A model generated the notes under the pieces. That model was not told the origin of the DNA and searched no databases. It saw only the letters and a list, made by a program, of their open reading frames with translations. 64,000 nucleotides of DNA from Halalkalibacter okhensis. GTDB taxonomy: Bacteria > Bacillota > Bacilli > Bacillales > Bacillaceae_D. The stretch's first letter is position 1; each line of letters begins with the position of its first letter. A program made the position numbers and the translations under genes. Below are positions 35,647-44,301 of the stretch, piece after piece. The stretch is from positions 62,001 to 126,000 of the forward strand of contig NZ_JRJU01000007.1 in NCBI RefSeq assembly GCF_000787375.1. The letters run 5' to 3'.

Positions 35647-37413
35647 TTAAAAAAGCCACCCACGAGGGATGGATTTAATCTCTTTTTTTACTTCTATTTC
35701 ATCTACACGATTGGCGAACTCAGCTAAACAATCGGCTGCATCATCATGGAGAGTAAATTGCTGACCAGAAAAGTCCATTAACTGATCTAAGAATTCCTTT
35801 TCAACTCTCTCCTCACAAAAAATAATCCTACCGTTGTCTACATCTGAGACAATAGTAGAAATCTTTTCATCCTTATTCTTTCTTTGCATTTCATTAATGA
35901 AGGTAATGCCTCTTTTGACCAATGATGAGTGTTTGCCTATTTCATTTTCAATACGCTCAACATCTAAACCGTTATATGTATTTTTCTCAATAAACACATG
36001 CGTAAGATCCTCAAATTCTTTCAATAAATCAATCACATGTTTTATGTACTGATCAAACTCATTAAACTTTCTAAGCTGCCCTTTACGTATATACTTAAAG
36101 CCGTTATCCGATTGCGAACCCACCACAAATGCAAAGTAATCTGAACGTGTCTTATTTTTATTCTTCACACCAGCCGTATCAATGGTCAGCATTGTCTTAG
36201 TAAATTCATTCTCTTCAATTTGTGCTGACGGCTTAGTAATATTTGATTTGAACCACTTATCACCGATATTTTCTACACTACACATTAGCTCTTGCATAAA
36301 AGCTAAACGTTTATTAAAGTAATCCTTAGCTAGTTCCCAGCAATTGTAACGACTCCAAATTGTTTTAAAATCCATAGTAGATTTATTTGCAAAGTAATAT
36401 TCCTTTGCATCCTGTAGTGGGTTCTCTCTTTTATCATCAAACAAAATATTTCTAAATGTTTGCCATTGAATGTGATTATCGAAATACTTGTCAATATCAA
36501 AATCAACAACAGAACGATGAAATACTTTATAATCAGGATTCTTTTTTATTCGGTCAATAAAATCATTTGGGGCTAATGGAGTACCAATGACAACAAACTT
36601 CGTAGCTGGTTTTAATAATTTACCTTCTCGGATAACTGCTGAATCTCCAGCATCTTCAACTTCTTTTTGCCATCTTAAATACTTCTTTTGCTTTGATTCA
36701 TCAGTTAATATGTCTGATTCGGAAATATAGTCATCGGCAATGACACAGGTAGGTCTAAATATACCATTAGGAGTTATGTAAGAAGTACCACGAACGGAGG
36801 TTTGAGAAGAGTACGCTTTTATCTTTGTATTATTATCTAGTTCTAATTCTAATTTATTTACTGTTCGCTTACGTGGTTGTACTAATTCACCAAAAGTATT
36901 TTTAATAAATGGATTATTCAATGCCTTCTTGGTTTTATCTACAAACTCAATTGCATCTGCCTCTAAATTGGCAAGTACAATTGTATAAATACTTTTTAAA
37001 TAACAATGTAACCAACAACTTAATGCCATATCAATAATTGTTGATTTCCCAATCCCACGGCACATAATAAATTCTTCTTTATCGTGTGTATTATGAATAA
37101 ACATTTTCTCTAATTCTGCCCAAATATCATAATGAACAGGTGCTAATTCTCTAACTAGATTATCTTCTTTAGGTACGAAGTAATCCTGTAAGAAATATAG
37201 ACAAAAAAAGACTATACTGCGTTTACCAAGTGAGTAAGCAAGGCTTTTTTCACCGAATAGGTTTTTATCATGCTTAATCATAAGGACTTTCACTCGTTCC
37301 TTTGCCTCGGCCGAGGGTAAACCTTTATTGTGAGTAAATTCTTTATAGAGGTAGTCTCTAAGAAGATTACGATTTTCAATTGTGTTAAAATTGGTTATGT
37401 TAGTCACCTCCAA
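35647..37413 (-). CDS. Terminase large subunit
   Basis: 588 residues. ATPase Walker A-like RGIGKST (119-125), Walker B VIADDY (224-229) and a C-terminal nuclease domain with acidic sites LTIDTAG and a final H-D-D-A-A-D-C-L. The start is unclear: TTG at 37413 or GTG a few codons in; GGAGG lies inside these codons. Adjacent to the portal gene. The small subunit is 1 kb away, separated by a plus-strand gene. Confidence 0.92.
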   Translation of the reverse strand: MEVTNITNFNTIENRNLLRDYLYKEFTHNKGLPSAEAKERVKVLMIKHDKNLFGEKSLAYSLGKRSIVFFCLYFLQDYFVPKEDNLVRELAPVHYDIWAELEKMFIHNTHDKEEFIMCRGIGKSTIIDMALSCWLHCYLKSIYTIVLANLEADAIEFVDKTKKALNNPFIKNTFGELVQPRKRTVNKLELELDNNTKIKAYSSQTSVRGTSYITPNGIFRPTCVIADDYISESDILTDESKQKKYLRWQKEVEDAGDSAVIREGKLLKPATKFVVIGTPLAPNDFIDRIKKNPDYKVFHRSVVDFDIDKYFDNHIQWQTFRNILFDDKRENPLQDAKEYYFANKSTMDFKTIWSRYNCWELAKDYFNKRLAFMQELMCSVENIGDKWFKSNITKPSAQIEENEFTKTMLTIDTAGVKNKNKTRSDYFAFVVGSQSDNGFKYIRKGQLRKFNEFDQYIKHVIDLLKEFEDLTHVFIEKNTYNGLDVERIENEIGKHSSLVKRGITFINEMQRKNKDEKISTIVSDVDNGRIIFCEERVEKEFLDQLMDFSGQQFTLHDDAADCLAEFANRVDEIEVKKEIKSIPRGWLF

Positions 37414-37458
37414 ACAGGTAATATTGTAGTAAATACGACATTGAAAGGGTGAATAGTA

Positions 37459-38136
37459 ATGTCTAATAATCTTCTAACTGACTTTTTAAACGCGTCTGAA
37501 AAAATAGGTAAATTTATGTTCGATGCACAAGAAGCATTATTAAAATTCAGCGCTAAAGTTTCTCCAGTAATTTTATTTTTAGTTGAAAACCAAGTAAGAA
37601 TAGATAATTTTATGAAGGATTATAAGAAATTGGATGTTTTTTATGATGGTAATATCGAGGACATGCCATTAAATGAAATGCCAAATTTCGTGAAAGCTCT
37701 ACATAGCGAAGGTAAAATTATTATTAATGAAGATTGGTCAATAGAGCTTGTTAAAAAACAAAGTTTAGAAGAGAAAAAGAGTACATCACTTGATTCTGTT
37801 AATAAGATACTAGGCACTGTATTATTAGCATTAGAAATAAGCAATGGATCAATAGAACTTGCTACAAATGTTAAAGACTTCTTCAACCAGAATGATAACC
37901 CTGTAATAATTGAGCAACCAGTAAGAAACGAATATCTCATAATGACAGAAGACCTTAATCTTCATTCACAAAAGAATAATGATTCTGATTCAATAACATC
38001 GCTTAGTATTGGCATGAAAGTCCATGTAATCACTACAGATGAGGAATGGTCACTCGTAGGAGTTTTGAATGAAGCTAATGAAATGATTTACAACGGTTGG
38101 CTAGAAAGTAAGTACATTAATCCTGCTGTTAAATAA
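37459..38136 (+). CDS. Cargo protein with C-terminal SH3-like domain
   Basis: 225 residues, plus strand, between the terminase subunits. Helical N-terminal two thirds (LNASEKIGKFMFDAQEALLKFSAK) with a weakly hydrophobic stretch near 105-125, then a bacterial SH3-like end (LSIGMKVHVITTDEEWSLV, GWLESKYI). Start ATG 37459, GGTG upstream. An insertion between terL and terS suggests a moron gene. Function unknown. Confidence 0.65.
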   Translation: MSNNLLTDFLNASEKIGKFMFDAQEALLKFSAKVSPVILFLVENQVRIDNFMKDYKKLDVFYDGNIEDMPLNEMPNFVKALHSEGKIIINEDWSIELVKKQSLEEKKSTSLDSVNKILGTVLLALEISNGSIELATNVKDFFNQNDNPVIIEQPVRNEYLIMTEDLNLHSQKNNDSDSITSLSIGMKVHVITTDEEWSLVGVLNEANEMIYNGWLESKYINPAVK

Positions 38137-38460
38137 TCCAAACCGAGAAAATTTCATAAAAAATTGTATAGCTTGTTGCAGGGGATTTGAGGAATTTGAA
38201 AATAGAATGCCCCCACCCCTATAATCTATAACCAAATATCACTTATTATTTATGCATGATTTTATGCATTCTACTCATCCATCACTATGCATAATCTAAC
38301 GGTATATCAACGCATACAAGAGTGTATAATTGAATAAACTTAGATAATTTTATATCATTCTCGAAACCCTTGGTACATAAGGCTTTTTTTCGTGAAGATT
38401 ATTACATCATTACGTGTAATCTATATTTTACGTAATAATGTATGAATATAGATGTATACT
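38137..38460. promoter_or_regulatory. Gene-free region with inverted repeat
   Basis: About 320 AT-rich bases between the cargo gene and terS. An imperfect 16-bp inverted repeat (CATCATTACGTGTAAT / ATTTTACGTAATAATG, 38405-38440) and several TATGCAT/ATGCATA motifs at 38250-38310 are visible. It could be a pac/cos region or a regulatory site; I see no gene. Confidence 0.4.
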
Positions 38461-38877
38461 CTATTCATCTTCCTTCTCTACTTCCCACTCTTCAAACTCA
38501 GCATCAAGAATATCCTTATCAACTTCATTTGCTGCGTTCATATCAGTTTCTATTTTATGGGTAGATGTTGGTTTACCAAGCCCTCTATCTATTATGTACT
38601 GCAATACCTGAGCTTTAACACGGCTATTTGTGGTTGTGTGAGCTAATTCAATCAACTCATCAACTGCGCTTTCTAATTTACTATCAATTACTTTTTCAAC
38701 TAGAACTTTTCGTTGTTGTAACCGTCTGTCCAGCTCAGCCTTAAACTCTGTATTACTCAACCAATCATAAATAGCTTGCCTTGACACACCCGCACCCTTA
38801 GCAATATCAGTCTTAGTTTTAACTCCTTCGACTAATTCATTTATAACTTTATTTTTTCTTTCATCTAATATTTCCAT
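38461..38877 (-). CDS. Terminase small subunit (phBC6A51-type HTH)
   Basis: 138 residues: N-terminal HTH (TKTDIAKGAGVSRQAIYDWLS), then a helical hairpin (LQQRKVLVEKVIDSKLESAVDELIE) and an acidic tail (DILDAEFEEWEVEKEDE). This is the pattern of Bacillus/Lactobacillus phage terminase small subunits. Binds the packaging site. Confidence 0.85.
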   Translation of the reverse strand: MEILDERKNKVINELVEGVKTKTDIAKGAGVSRQAIYDWLSNTEFKAELDRRLQQRKVLVEKVIDSKLESAVDELIELAHTTTNSRVKAQVLQYIIDRGLGKPTSTHKIETDMNAANEVDKDILDAEFEEWEVEKEDE

Positions 38878-38934
38878 TTATTTTCACCACCTTACAGTTT
38901 ACAATTGTCTTATCAATGACAAGGAGGATTTACT

Positions 38935-39585
38935 ATGATATTAAAACCCATATTGGGTGTATCAGAATTGTTTTATCGAAATGACTTAAGAAATTTACAA
39001 GAGTTGATTGACCGTACAGAATCTTATTTAGAAAAAGAAACAGTTGAATTTAATAAGATCGTTGAGACAAATGCAAGTAAACTCCCCGAAGATGAGCGTG
39101 ATTATTATTATGATCATATGTCAGAAGATTACTTTAAGCTAAGTGATGAATTCCCACAGACAATAAGACAGTCAATGTTCCTTCAAGCTTTTTTTTCATT
39201 CGAAAATGTCTTGAATGATATTTGTAGCTGGCTACAAAAGAAACGAGAAATTAAAATCGGATTTAAAGATATTTCTGGACAAGGTATTATTCGCACTAAA
39301 GTTTATTTATCCAAAATATTCATGGTTAAAGATACTTTTGATTCAATTGAATGGCAACATATCAGACACTATAATTCTATAAGAAATATCTTTGTACATA
39401 ATGGCGGATATCCAGTTAACGATAAAAAAGAGCATAAACAAGCAATAGATCAATTAGATCACTTATTTGTAAATGAAGATTACGGAAAGGTGTATCTAAA
39501 TAAAGATTTTTGCTATAAAGTAATTGAAACCATTAATAAATTCCTTTTTAATTTAAGAAATGAATTTATAGAAAAGAAATTATAA
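38935..39585 (+). CDS. HEPN-motif protein, candidate RNase (cargo)
   Basis: 216 residues, plus strand, beside terS. A helical protein with the R-x4-H motif R150-N-I-F-V-H155 followed by N-G-G, the HEPN RNase signature. Other conserved-looking helices carry polar faces. HEPN proteins are often toxins or abortive infection effectors. No antitoxin is adjacent. Start ATG 38935 with AAGGAGG upstream. Confidence 0.65.
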   Translation: MILKPILGVSELFYRNDLRNLQELIDRTESYLEKETVEFNKIVETNASKLPEDERDYYYDHMSEDYFKLSDEFPQTIRQSMFLQAFFSFENVLNDICSWLQKKREIKIGFKDISGQGIIRTKVYLSKIFMVKDTFDSIEWQHIRHYNSIRNIFVHNGGYPVNDKKEHKQAIDQLDHLFVNEDYGKVYLNKDFCYKVIETINKFLFNLRNEFIEKKL

Positions 39586-39602
39586 AACTAATCAAATTAA
39601 CG

Positions 39603-39644
39603 AGAGTAAAATTACACACGTGGTCGCAGGTGTTAATTTTACTC
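39603..39644. terminator. Bidirectional terminator
   Basis: GAGTAAAATTA and TAATTTTACTC pair over 11 bp (longer with mismatches). It is shared by the HEPN gene and the convergent 39639 gene. Confidence 0.7.
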
Positions 39645-39770
39645 TTCCTCACCCATCCGCTTATCAATCATCCCTAACAAATTCCTCATCACTATCTTCT
39701 TTCCCTCTTCATCCGAGCTATCATGAATCATTACTAACTCTCTAATGGTTCTCTCAACTACAGCAGACAT
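39639..39770 (-). CDS. Small element protein (43 aa)
   Basis: ATG 39770, ten bases after the 39781 gene, no strong site of its own, probably coupled. MSAVVERTIRELVMIHDSS, acidic end MGEEE. Unknown. Confidence 0.5.
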   Translation of the reverse strand: MSAVVERTIRELVMIHDSSDEEGKKIVMRNLLGMIDKRMGEEE

Positions 39771-39780
39771 GTTTCTATAT

Positions 39781-40044
39781 TCATTCACTCTTCAGCTCAC
39801 CTGACACTAATTTACTTAATTCATTATTCACTCTTCGTTGTAGCGATTCATAACCCATATCAAGCTTCTCATGAGCTTTTATCTTCACTACTCCATTAAC
39901 TTTAATATCTTCATTTCTCGCTGAATAGTGAACATCGAATCCGACCAACATTTGAGCGTTATCTAAACCAGTCAACCCTCCTCTTATCTCATAATATTGT
40001 GGTTCAATACTTTCTATATAAATATTCACTTTATACTTTTTCAT
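39781..40044 (-). CDS. Hypothetical element protein (87 aa)
   Basis: ATG 40044 with GGAGGAGAA upstream. Beta-rich small protein (VNIYIESIEPQYYEIRGGL), no membrane segment. Part of a run of small minus-strand genes. Unknown. Confidence 0.6.
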   Translation of the reverse strand: MKKYKVNIYIESIEPQYYEIRGGLTGLDNAQMLVGFDVHYSARNEDIKVNGVVKIKAHEKLDMGYESLQRRVNNELSKLVSGELKSE

Positions 40045-40062
40045 TCACATTCTCCTCCTTCT

Positions 40063-40290
40063 TTAACTATGACAGCCAATAAAAACTTTATCACCATTAT
40101 CAAGTATATACTTATCAACGTGACAACTTCCGAATCCCCAACTATTGATCCAATCAATTTCCCCATGCCACTCATGAAATTCTTTCGGTACAATAGCAAT
40201 CCAATCTTCGTCTCCACCATTATTTGAAAGGTTTTTCAATTGATCAGGTGCATCTCTAAAATAATAAACTGTGATTGGCATACTACTCAT
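40063..40290 (-). CDS. Hypothetical element protein (75 aa)
   Basis: ATG 40290 with GGAGGATAA upstream. Contains an acidic aromatic middle (WIAIVPKEFHEWHGEIDWIN) and Cys near the end. Small globular protein, unknown function. Confidence 0.6.
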   Translation of the reverse strand: MSSMPITVYYFRDAPDQLKNLSNNGGDEDWIAIVPKEFHEWHGEIDWINSWGFGSCHVDKYILDNGDKVFIGCHS

Positions 40291-40449
40291 TTAAAATTAT
40301 CCTCCATTTAAATTTTAAAGCTTACATTTTAAAAAACATCACTACATTTTAACAGTACGAGACCTTCTATTTTAACTTTCTTCATCCTTTTCTCCTCCCA
40401 TGATAAAAAGCACCCACGAATGGATGCTATAGATATACTTTTAAACTGT

Positions 40450-41871
40450 TTATGGTATTGTACATACTTCATCAGCTTTTATATAAGATTTTATATTTGG
40501 TAATGAATACATTGTACCTGTCGATTCGGTCTCAAAGTCATTAATAAAATCTTTAAGCTCCTGTTCATTTTCAAAATTGAACATACAATTCATTTCTTCA
40601 AACATTCTCTTAGACTTTAATCTATTCAATAACTTTGCTAATATATTTCTATTTCTTTCAGAGTAGAAGTGTGTGATCGGATACCAACCCCACGTATCAA
40701 TTTTTACTGCTTTTGAAATAAAATAGAGTAATAAATCAGTACCCAGTATTTCCTTACTATAGTTCCCTGTTCGTTTGAATAAAGTGTCCGCTTGTAAGCT
40801 CACACGATTTAAGTTTAATCTTTGACTTCTAATATCAAACGACTCTGCGTGCATCCTAAATTGAGTAAAATCAATCGATTTATCACCAAACGGTGTGTTT
40901 ATGAAAAACTCCGCATTAATTAGTTCCGTAATGACGGTATAATATCCATTTTTTATGAGTATTGCAATTGTGTGTAAAAACAATTCATGTGTTAAAAATT
41001 TGTAATGATCAAATTGGATACTATAACTATGTCCACTTTTTCTTACTTGTGTAAAAAGATACACTCTCTCAAAAAAGTCTATTATTAACTCTGAATCCAC
41101 ACAATCTGCCTCACATAATATCTCCAAAACATCCACATAGTCATCCTTCAGAGGTAACATTTCATCAATTAAATCTAGAATTTGCTGATCTCCTTCATGG
41201 ATATTAGTGAATTTCTCAATCTCATATTCGTTTAACGTCTCTTCAAATAAATCATTAAATTCTCTTTGAATGTATTTTAATCGAGAGGGTTGTTTTTCTA
41301 AAGCAACACGCATTTTTCTTATTATGGATCTTAGACCGCTATGGTCTATTTCAGACTTAAATAAATATTCTGGAGGTTTCCCAAGTTTTGGTTTTTGATG
41401 TAGCGGTACTTTGTATATATTTCTAATTAATCTTTCTAGATTTTCTTCGTATGAATCCATAGAAGACAAATCTATATACAGTCGAGAGGCTATATAAGAT
41501 GGTATAAAATCATTACCGCTTTCATCTCTTTCTGCTACTACTGGAATAAATTTCTCTTGCTTTACATCTTTATATACCTCAGGTGATATAATTTGCGTTT
41601 CTGTACCTACACCACCTTGTCGACCATCGGCTCTATTTTTATAACCCTCATCACAAATAATTAAAACTTTGTCAATTTCATCTGAATTAACCATACTTTC
41701 CATAAAAGCAAAAATATCTTGTCCTTCTTTTAAATCCCACTTATCTAATTTGACCTTTATTCCTACTTCCATTAATCTTGTCGCTAGGTCAACTACCCAC
41801 TCTTCATGATCAGGGGTTGTCCAACTGTAAGAGATGAAAATTGTAGGATTAATTAAAGTACGTTCACTCAT
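40450..41871 (-). CDS. SEFIR/TIR-like domain protein (candidate defence gene)
   Basis: About 473 residues from ATG 41871 with GGTGG eight bases upstream. The N-terminal 150 residues are SEFIR/TIR-like: TIFISYSWTTPDHEEWV, V-K-L-D-K-W-D-L-K-E-G-Q-D, D-K-V-L-I-I-C-D-E-G-Y, then a P-V-V-A-E strand. The remaining 320 residues are helical with no family I recognise. TIR/SEFIR domains in bacterial defence consume NAD or sense signals. It stands alone with long flanks, like a moron. Confidence 0.78.
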   Translation of the reverse strand: MSERTLINPTIFISYSWTTPDHEEWVVDLATRLMEVGIKVKLDKWDLKEGQDIFAFMESMVNSDEIDKVLIICDEGYKNRADGRQGGVGTETQIISPEVYKDVKQEKFIPVVAERDESGNDFIPSYIASRLYIDLSSMDSYEENLERLIRNIYKVPLHQKPKLGKPPEYLFKSEIDHSGLRSIIRKMRVALEKQPSRLKYIQREFNDLFEETLNEYEIEKFTNIHEGDQQILDLIDEMLPLKDDYVDVLEILCEADCVDSELIIDFFERVYLFTQVRKSGHSYSIQFDHYKFLTHELFLHTIAILIKNGYYTVITELINAEFFINTPFGDKSIDFTQFRMHAESFDIRSQRLNLNRVSLQADTLFKRTGNYSKEILGTDLLLYFISKAVKIDTWGWYPITHFYSERNRNILAKLLNRLKSKRMFEEMNCMFNFENEQELKDFINDFETESTGTMYSLPNIKSYIKADEVCTIP

Positions 41872-42051
41872 ATAGAATTCCACCTTTTGTTAGAGATTAC
41901 TTTAATAGTATTCTAAGTTTAAATGATAAAACTTACAACCTATTCCCCAAAAGGCTTCCTTGTATTATTTACTACCCTATATCTCATTAGGATTTGCACC
42001 TAATTTAGTACTCGACTGAGATAAAGAAAAAGCTAATCAACTTAGCTCCAA

Positions 42052-42225
42052 TTAAAATTTATCAAACTCTTCATCTAAGAATAAAAAGGTATTCTTTAGT
42101 ACTCTAACTTTCCCACTCATAGGCACATTATTTTCATTATAGAAACTCCGTAACAACTCTGAATGAGTATCAAAATCACCTGTCATATACTCTTTTCCAA
42201 TATCCATTATTACTTTATATTTCAT
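42052..42225 (-). CDS. Small hypothetical protein (57 aa)
   Basis: ATG 42225 with GGAG eight bases upstream. MKYKVIMDIGKEYMTGDF and an acidic end. Part of the small-gene run. Unknown. Confidence 0.55.
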   Translation of the reverse strand: MKYKVIMDIGKEYMTGDFDTHSELLRSFYNENNVPMSGKVRVLKNTFLFLDEEFDKF

Positions 42226-42296
42226 TCTTATCATCTCCTTTTTTATTAGCGTTTTTACACAATGTCAAAACGCTCACCCTGAATCACATTAATAAA

Positions 42297-42369
42297 GGAT
42301 TAGGCTGGACTCGAACCAACAATTCACTCAGTCTAATGACTGGTTGCTCTACCATTAAGCTACTAATCC
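42297..42369 (-). tRNA. tRNA-like sequence with abnormal anticodon arm
   Basis: 73 nt on the minus strand. Acceptor stem GGATTAG/CTAATCC is perfect, D arm GCTT/GAGC with loop AATGGTA, T arm GTTGG-TTCGAGT-CCAGC with a standard T loop. The anticodon arm instead folds as CAGTC-ATTA-GACTG, so a normal 7-base loop cannot form with that stem. CCA is not encoded. Function, or an anticodon, is therefore uncertain: it may be a decayed or modified tRNA. Confidence 0.6.
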
Positions 42370-42395
42370 ATAAAAAATAAGCTAATCTCTTAGCT

Positions 42396-42608
42396 TCAAT
42401 TTCCCTCATCAAATTGTTCTAACAAATCAAAAATTGATTCCTCCACCTTCATCCATCTCACTTCTCCTTCTGAAGAATATTTTACTTTTACACACTCTAG
42501 TTCCTCACCGTCAATCTGAATAACATCTTCTTCAAATGACTCAACCGAATCCTTCCTGATGGCTTTAATACGATCCTGAAATAACGTAACGATTAAGAAT
42601 TTGTTCAT
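42396..42608 (-). CDS. Small element protein (70 aa)
   Basis: ATG 42608 with GAGGAGG seven bases upstream. Small acidic soluble protein (FEEDVIQIDGEELECVKVKY, ending FDEGN). Coupled with the gene upstream by ATGA overlap. Unknown. Confidence 0.6.
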   Translation of the reverse strand: MNKFLIVTLFQDRIKAIRKDSVESFEEDVIQIDGEELECVKVKYSSEGEVRWMKVEESIFDLLEQFDEGN

Positions 42609-42769
42609 TTCCATTCCTCCTCTTTTTCATTTTCAAAAACTCGTTCATACCAGTATTCAAGTATATTTATCCTATCTTCATCACTTAAAAATTCATTCTT
42701 CTCAAGCTCAACAGCAAACTTTTCAAACGCTCTAGCTTTCGATTCTGCATAGCTCTTCTTTTTATTCAC
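42605..42769 (-). CDS. Small coupled protein (54 aa)
   Basis: GTG at 42769 overlaps the end of the upstream gene; its stop TGA overlaps the next ATG. NKKKSYAESKARAFEKF, then acidic helix. Likely translated by coupling. Unknown. Confidence 0.6.
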   Translation of the reverse strand: MNKKKSYAESKARAFEKFAVELEKNEFLSDEDRINILEYWYERVFENEKEEEWK

Positions 42770-43007
42770 CATTCAAAATACCTTTAATCGCTTCTCGTTC
42801 TTCTTCCTTTAATCGCTCTAATCTATCAATTAAATTGGCAAATACCTCTAAGCTTTCAATAAATTTATCTTTTTGATCTTGACTCAATGTTAGGGTTTTT
42901 ACTTTATCTAGTGATTCCCAGTCATCCATAGTACATTGACCACATTCCCAGTCAGATAATTCATCATTTGTGATTATTAAATTACAAACATTGCATTTGT
43001 AGCTCAT
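42762..43007 (-). CDS. Small zinc-ribbon protein (81 aa)
   Basis: Start ATG 43007. Two C-x-x-C pairs, CNVC and CGQC, within the first 25 residues form a zinc ribbon; the rest is a charged coiled helix (ESLEVFANLIDRLERLKEEER). Possible nucleic-acid binding. Overlaps both neighbours. Confidence 0.65.
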   Translation of the reverse strand: MSYKCNVCNLIITNDELSDWECGQCTMDDWESLDKVKTLTLSQDQKDKFIESLEVFANLIDRLERLKEEEREAIKGILNGE

Positions 43008-43249
43008 TCTCCTTCTTCACACCCCTTATCTATTCGACTCCATAAATCATGATATTCAGCTAATTGTAAGAACCTATAAGCCCTGATATTACCTATTTCT
43101 TGTTGTGTAAGACCTGTTTCAATACTTAGTAATCTCATCAATTCCAATAGCTTATTAGCTGTTGCAAATTCACCACTTACTAACTCTTGTACTTTATTAA
43201 TAGACTGTCCTAAAACTTCTTCTACACGCTTAGCAAATTGGTCTAACAT
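43004..43249 (-). CDS. Hypothetical element protein (81 aa)
   Basis: ATG 43249, AAGGAGAGG eight bases upstream. Helical, QFAKRVEEVLGQSINKVQEL. Unknown. Overlaps neighbours by a few bases on each side. Confidence 0.6.
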   Translation of the reverse strand: MLDQFAKRVEEVLGQSINKVQELVSGEFATANKLLELMRLLSIETGLTQQEIGNIRAYRFLQLAEYHDLWSRIDKGCEEGE

Positions 43250-43374
43250 CACCTTAACCTCTCCTTTTGTCCACTTTGTACATTTACCAATATCTTCTTA
43301 ATTCCTTCATTGCACTTGTCGCATTTATCTGTAATGCTCATACATCGACTACAATAATTAATGAAGGACTGCAA
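43249..43374 (-). CDS. Tiny double-CxxC protein (30-41 aa)
   Basis: From an in-frame TTG (43374) or ATG (43341). The TTG reading has C-S-R-C and C-D-K-C, 41 residues, a complete zinc ribbon; the ATG reading keeps only the second pair. The stop overlaps the next gene start. Real status is uncertain. Confidence 0.4.
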   Translation of the reverse strand: MQSFINYCSRCMSITDKCDKCNEGIKKILVNVQSGQKERLR

Positions 43375-43636
43375 ATTCTTCTGTTCCATCTAGTTCAACC
43401 TCACAAAGTCTTTCTATTTTCAATTTCATCCACTCACCATTTTTAATTTCTCTAAGCGCCAACTGATAATAATCACCTTTTATCAATTCGTATTCGTTTC
43501 TAAAAAGCTCATTAACACTTTCTATCTTAGCTACCTCTTCAATACACTGTTCTTCACTTTCAGCGACAAATAAACGTACATCTTCAACGTTATCTAAGTG
43601 AACAGGAGTAACCAGATACAAATACCTCCTACACAT
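43358..43636 (-). CDS. Hypothetical element protein (92 aa)
   Basis: ATG 43636. MCRRYLYLVTPVHLDNVEDVR, then an acidic segment. Single base overlap with the upstream gene (ATG within TAATG). Unknown. Confidence 0.55.
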   Translation of the reverse strand: MCRRYLYLVTPVHLDNVEDVRLFVAESEEQCIEEVAKIESVNELFRNEYELIKGDYYQLALREIKNGEWMKLKIERLCEVELDGTEEFAVLH

Positions 43637-44028
43637 TAACTCAACTCCTTAATTTTCAACTTTGGAGTGTACTTCTTTTGATATCTCCTCTGTCCATGCT
43701 CAGTTTTCTCTAAATATCGTTTAACCGCTTCAAGCTCTTCTTCACTTGGCTCCTCATACATCTCTTCAGGAGTTGTTCCTCTTGGCTGCTCATCTGTATC
43801 ATCCGCAGAAGTAACAAAAGGTTTTTCCGTGCCTTGTATGTATGCTTTTAAATAATCCATTTCTTTAAGGATTCTTTCATTTTCATCAAACAACCTATTA
43901 ATGAATGGCAAAATTCCACCAAACAATTGTTCATTTGCTTCTCGTGTTTTCTTATAAATCAATTTATCTAAATCATAATAATCCATCTCTACAAGCATCT
44001 TTTCACTTTTTCTTCTTCTCATTTTCAT
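43636..44028 (-). CDS. Hypothetical coiled protein (130 aa)
   Basis: ATG 44028 with AAAGGAT upstream. Charged, coiled-coil forming in parts (NEQLFGGILPFINRLFDENERILKE); middle acidic Pro/Thr segment; basic tail. First gene of the small-gene run that ends near 42.4 kb. Unknown. Confidence 0.55.
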   Translation of the reverse strand: MKMRRRKSEKMLVEMDYYDLDKLIYKKTREANEQLFGGILPFINRLFDENERILKEMDYLKAYIQGTEKPFVTSADDTDEQPRGTTPEEMYEEPSEEELEAVKRYLEKTEHGQRRYQKKYTPKLKIKELS

Positions 44029-44301
44029 CTATCCTTTCAGCTCTAATTTGTTTTTTTAAGAGGCAACTTTCGAGGAAATTAAAAAACACATGTAAAGGGA
44101 GAATGAACTCCCTTGTGAACATGCGCTAGGAGAAAATATAAATGGCTCAAAATTATTTATAGACGCTTTGACAACGTCATAAAACTTGGAGGATCAAAAT
44201 AAATGTATAAACAAACTATTATTTTGATATTTTCAACCTTATATTTATAGACCGAGGAAGAAATGGGCGACTAAATGGCTTAGCCGATGCGGTCAAGATA
44301 T

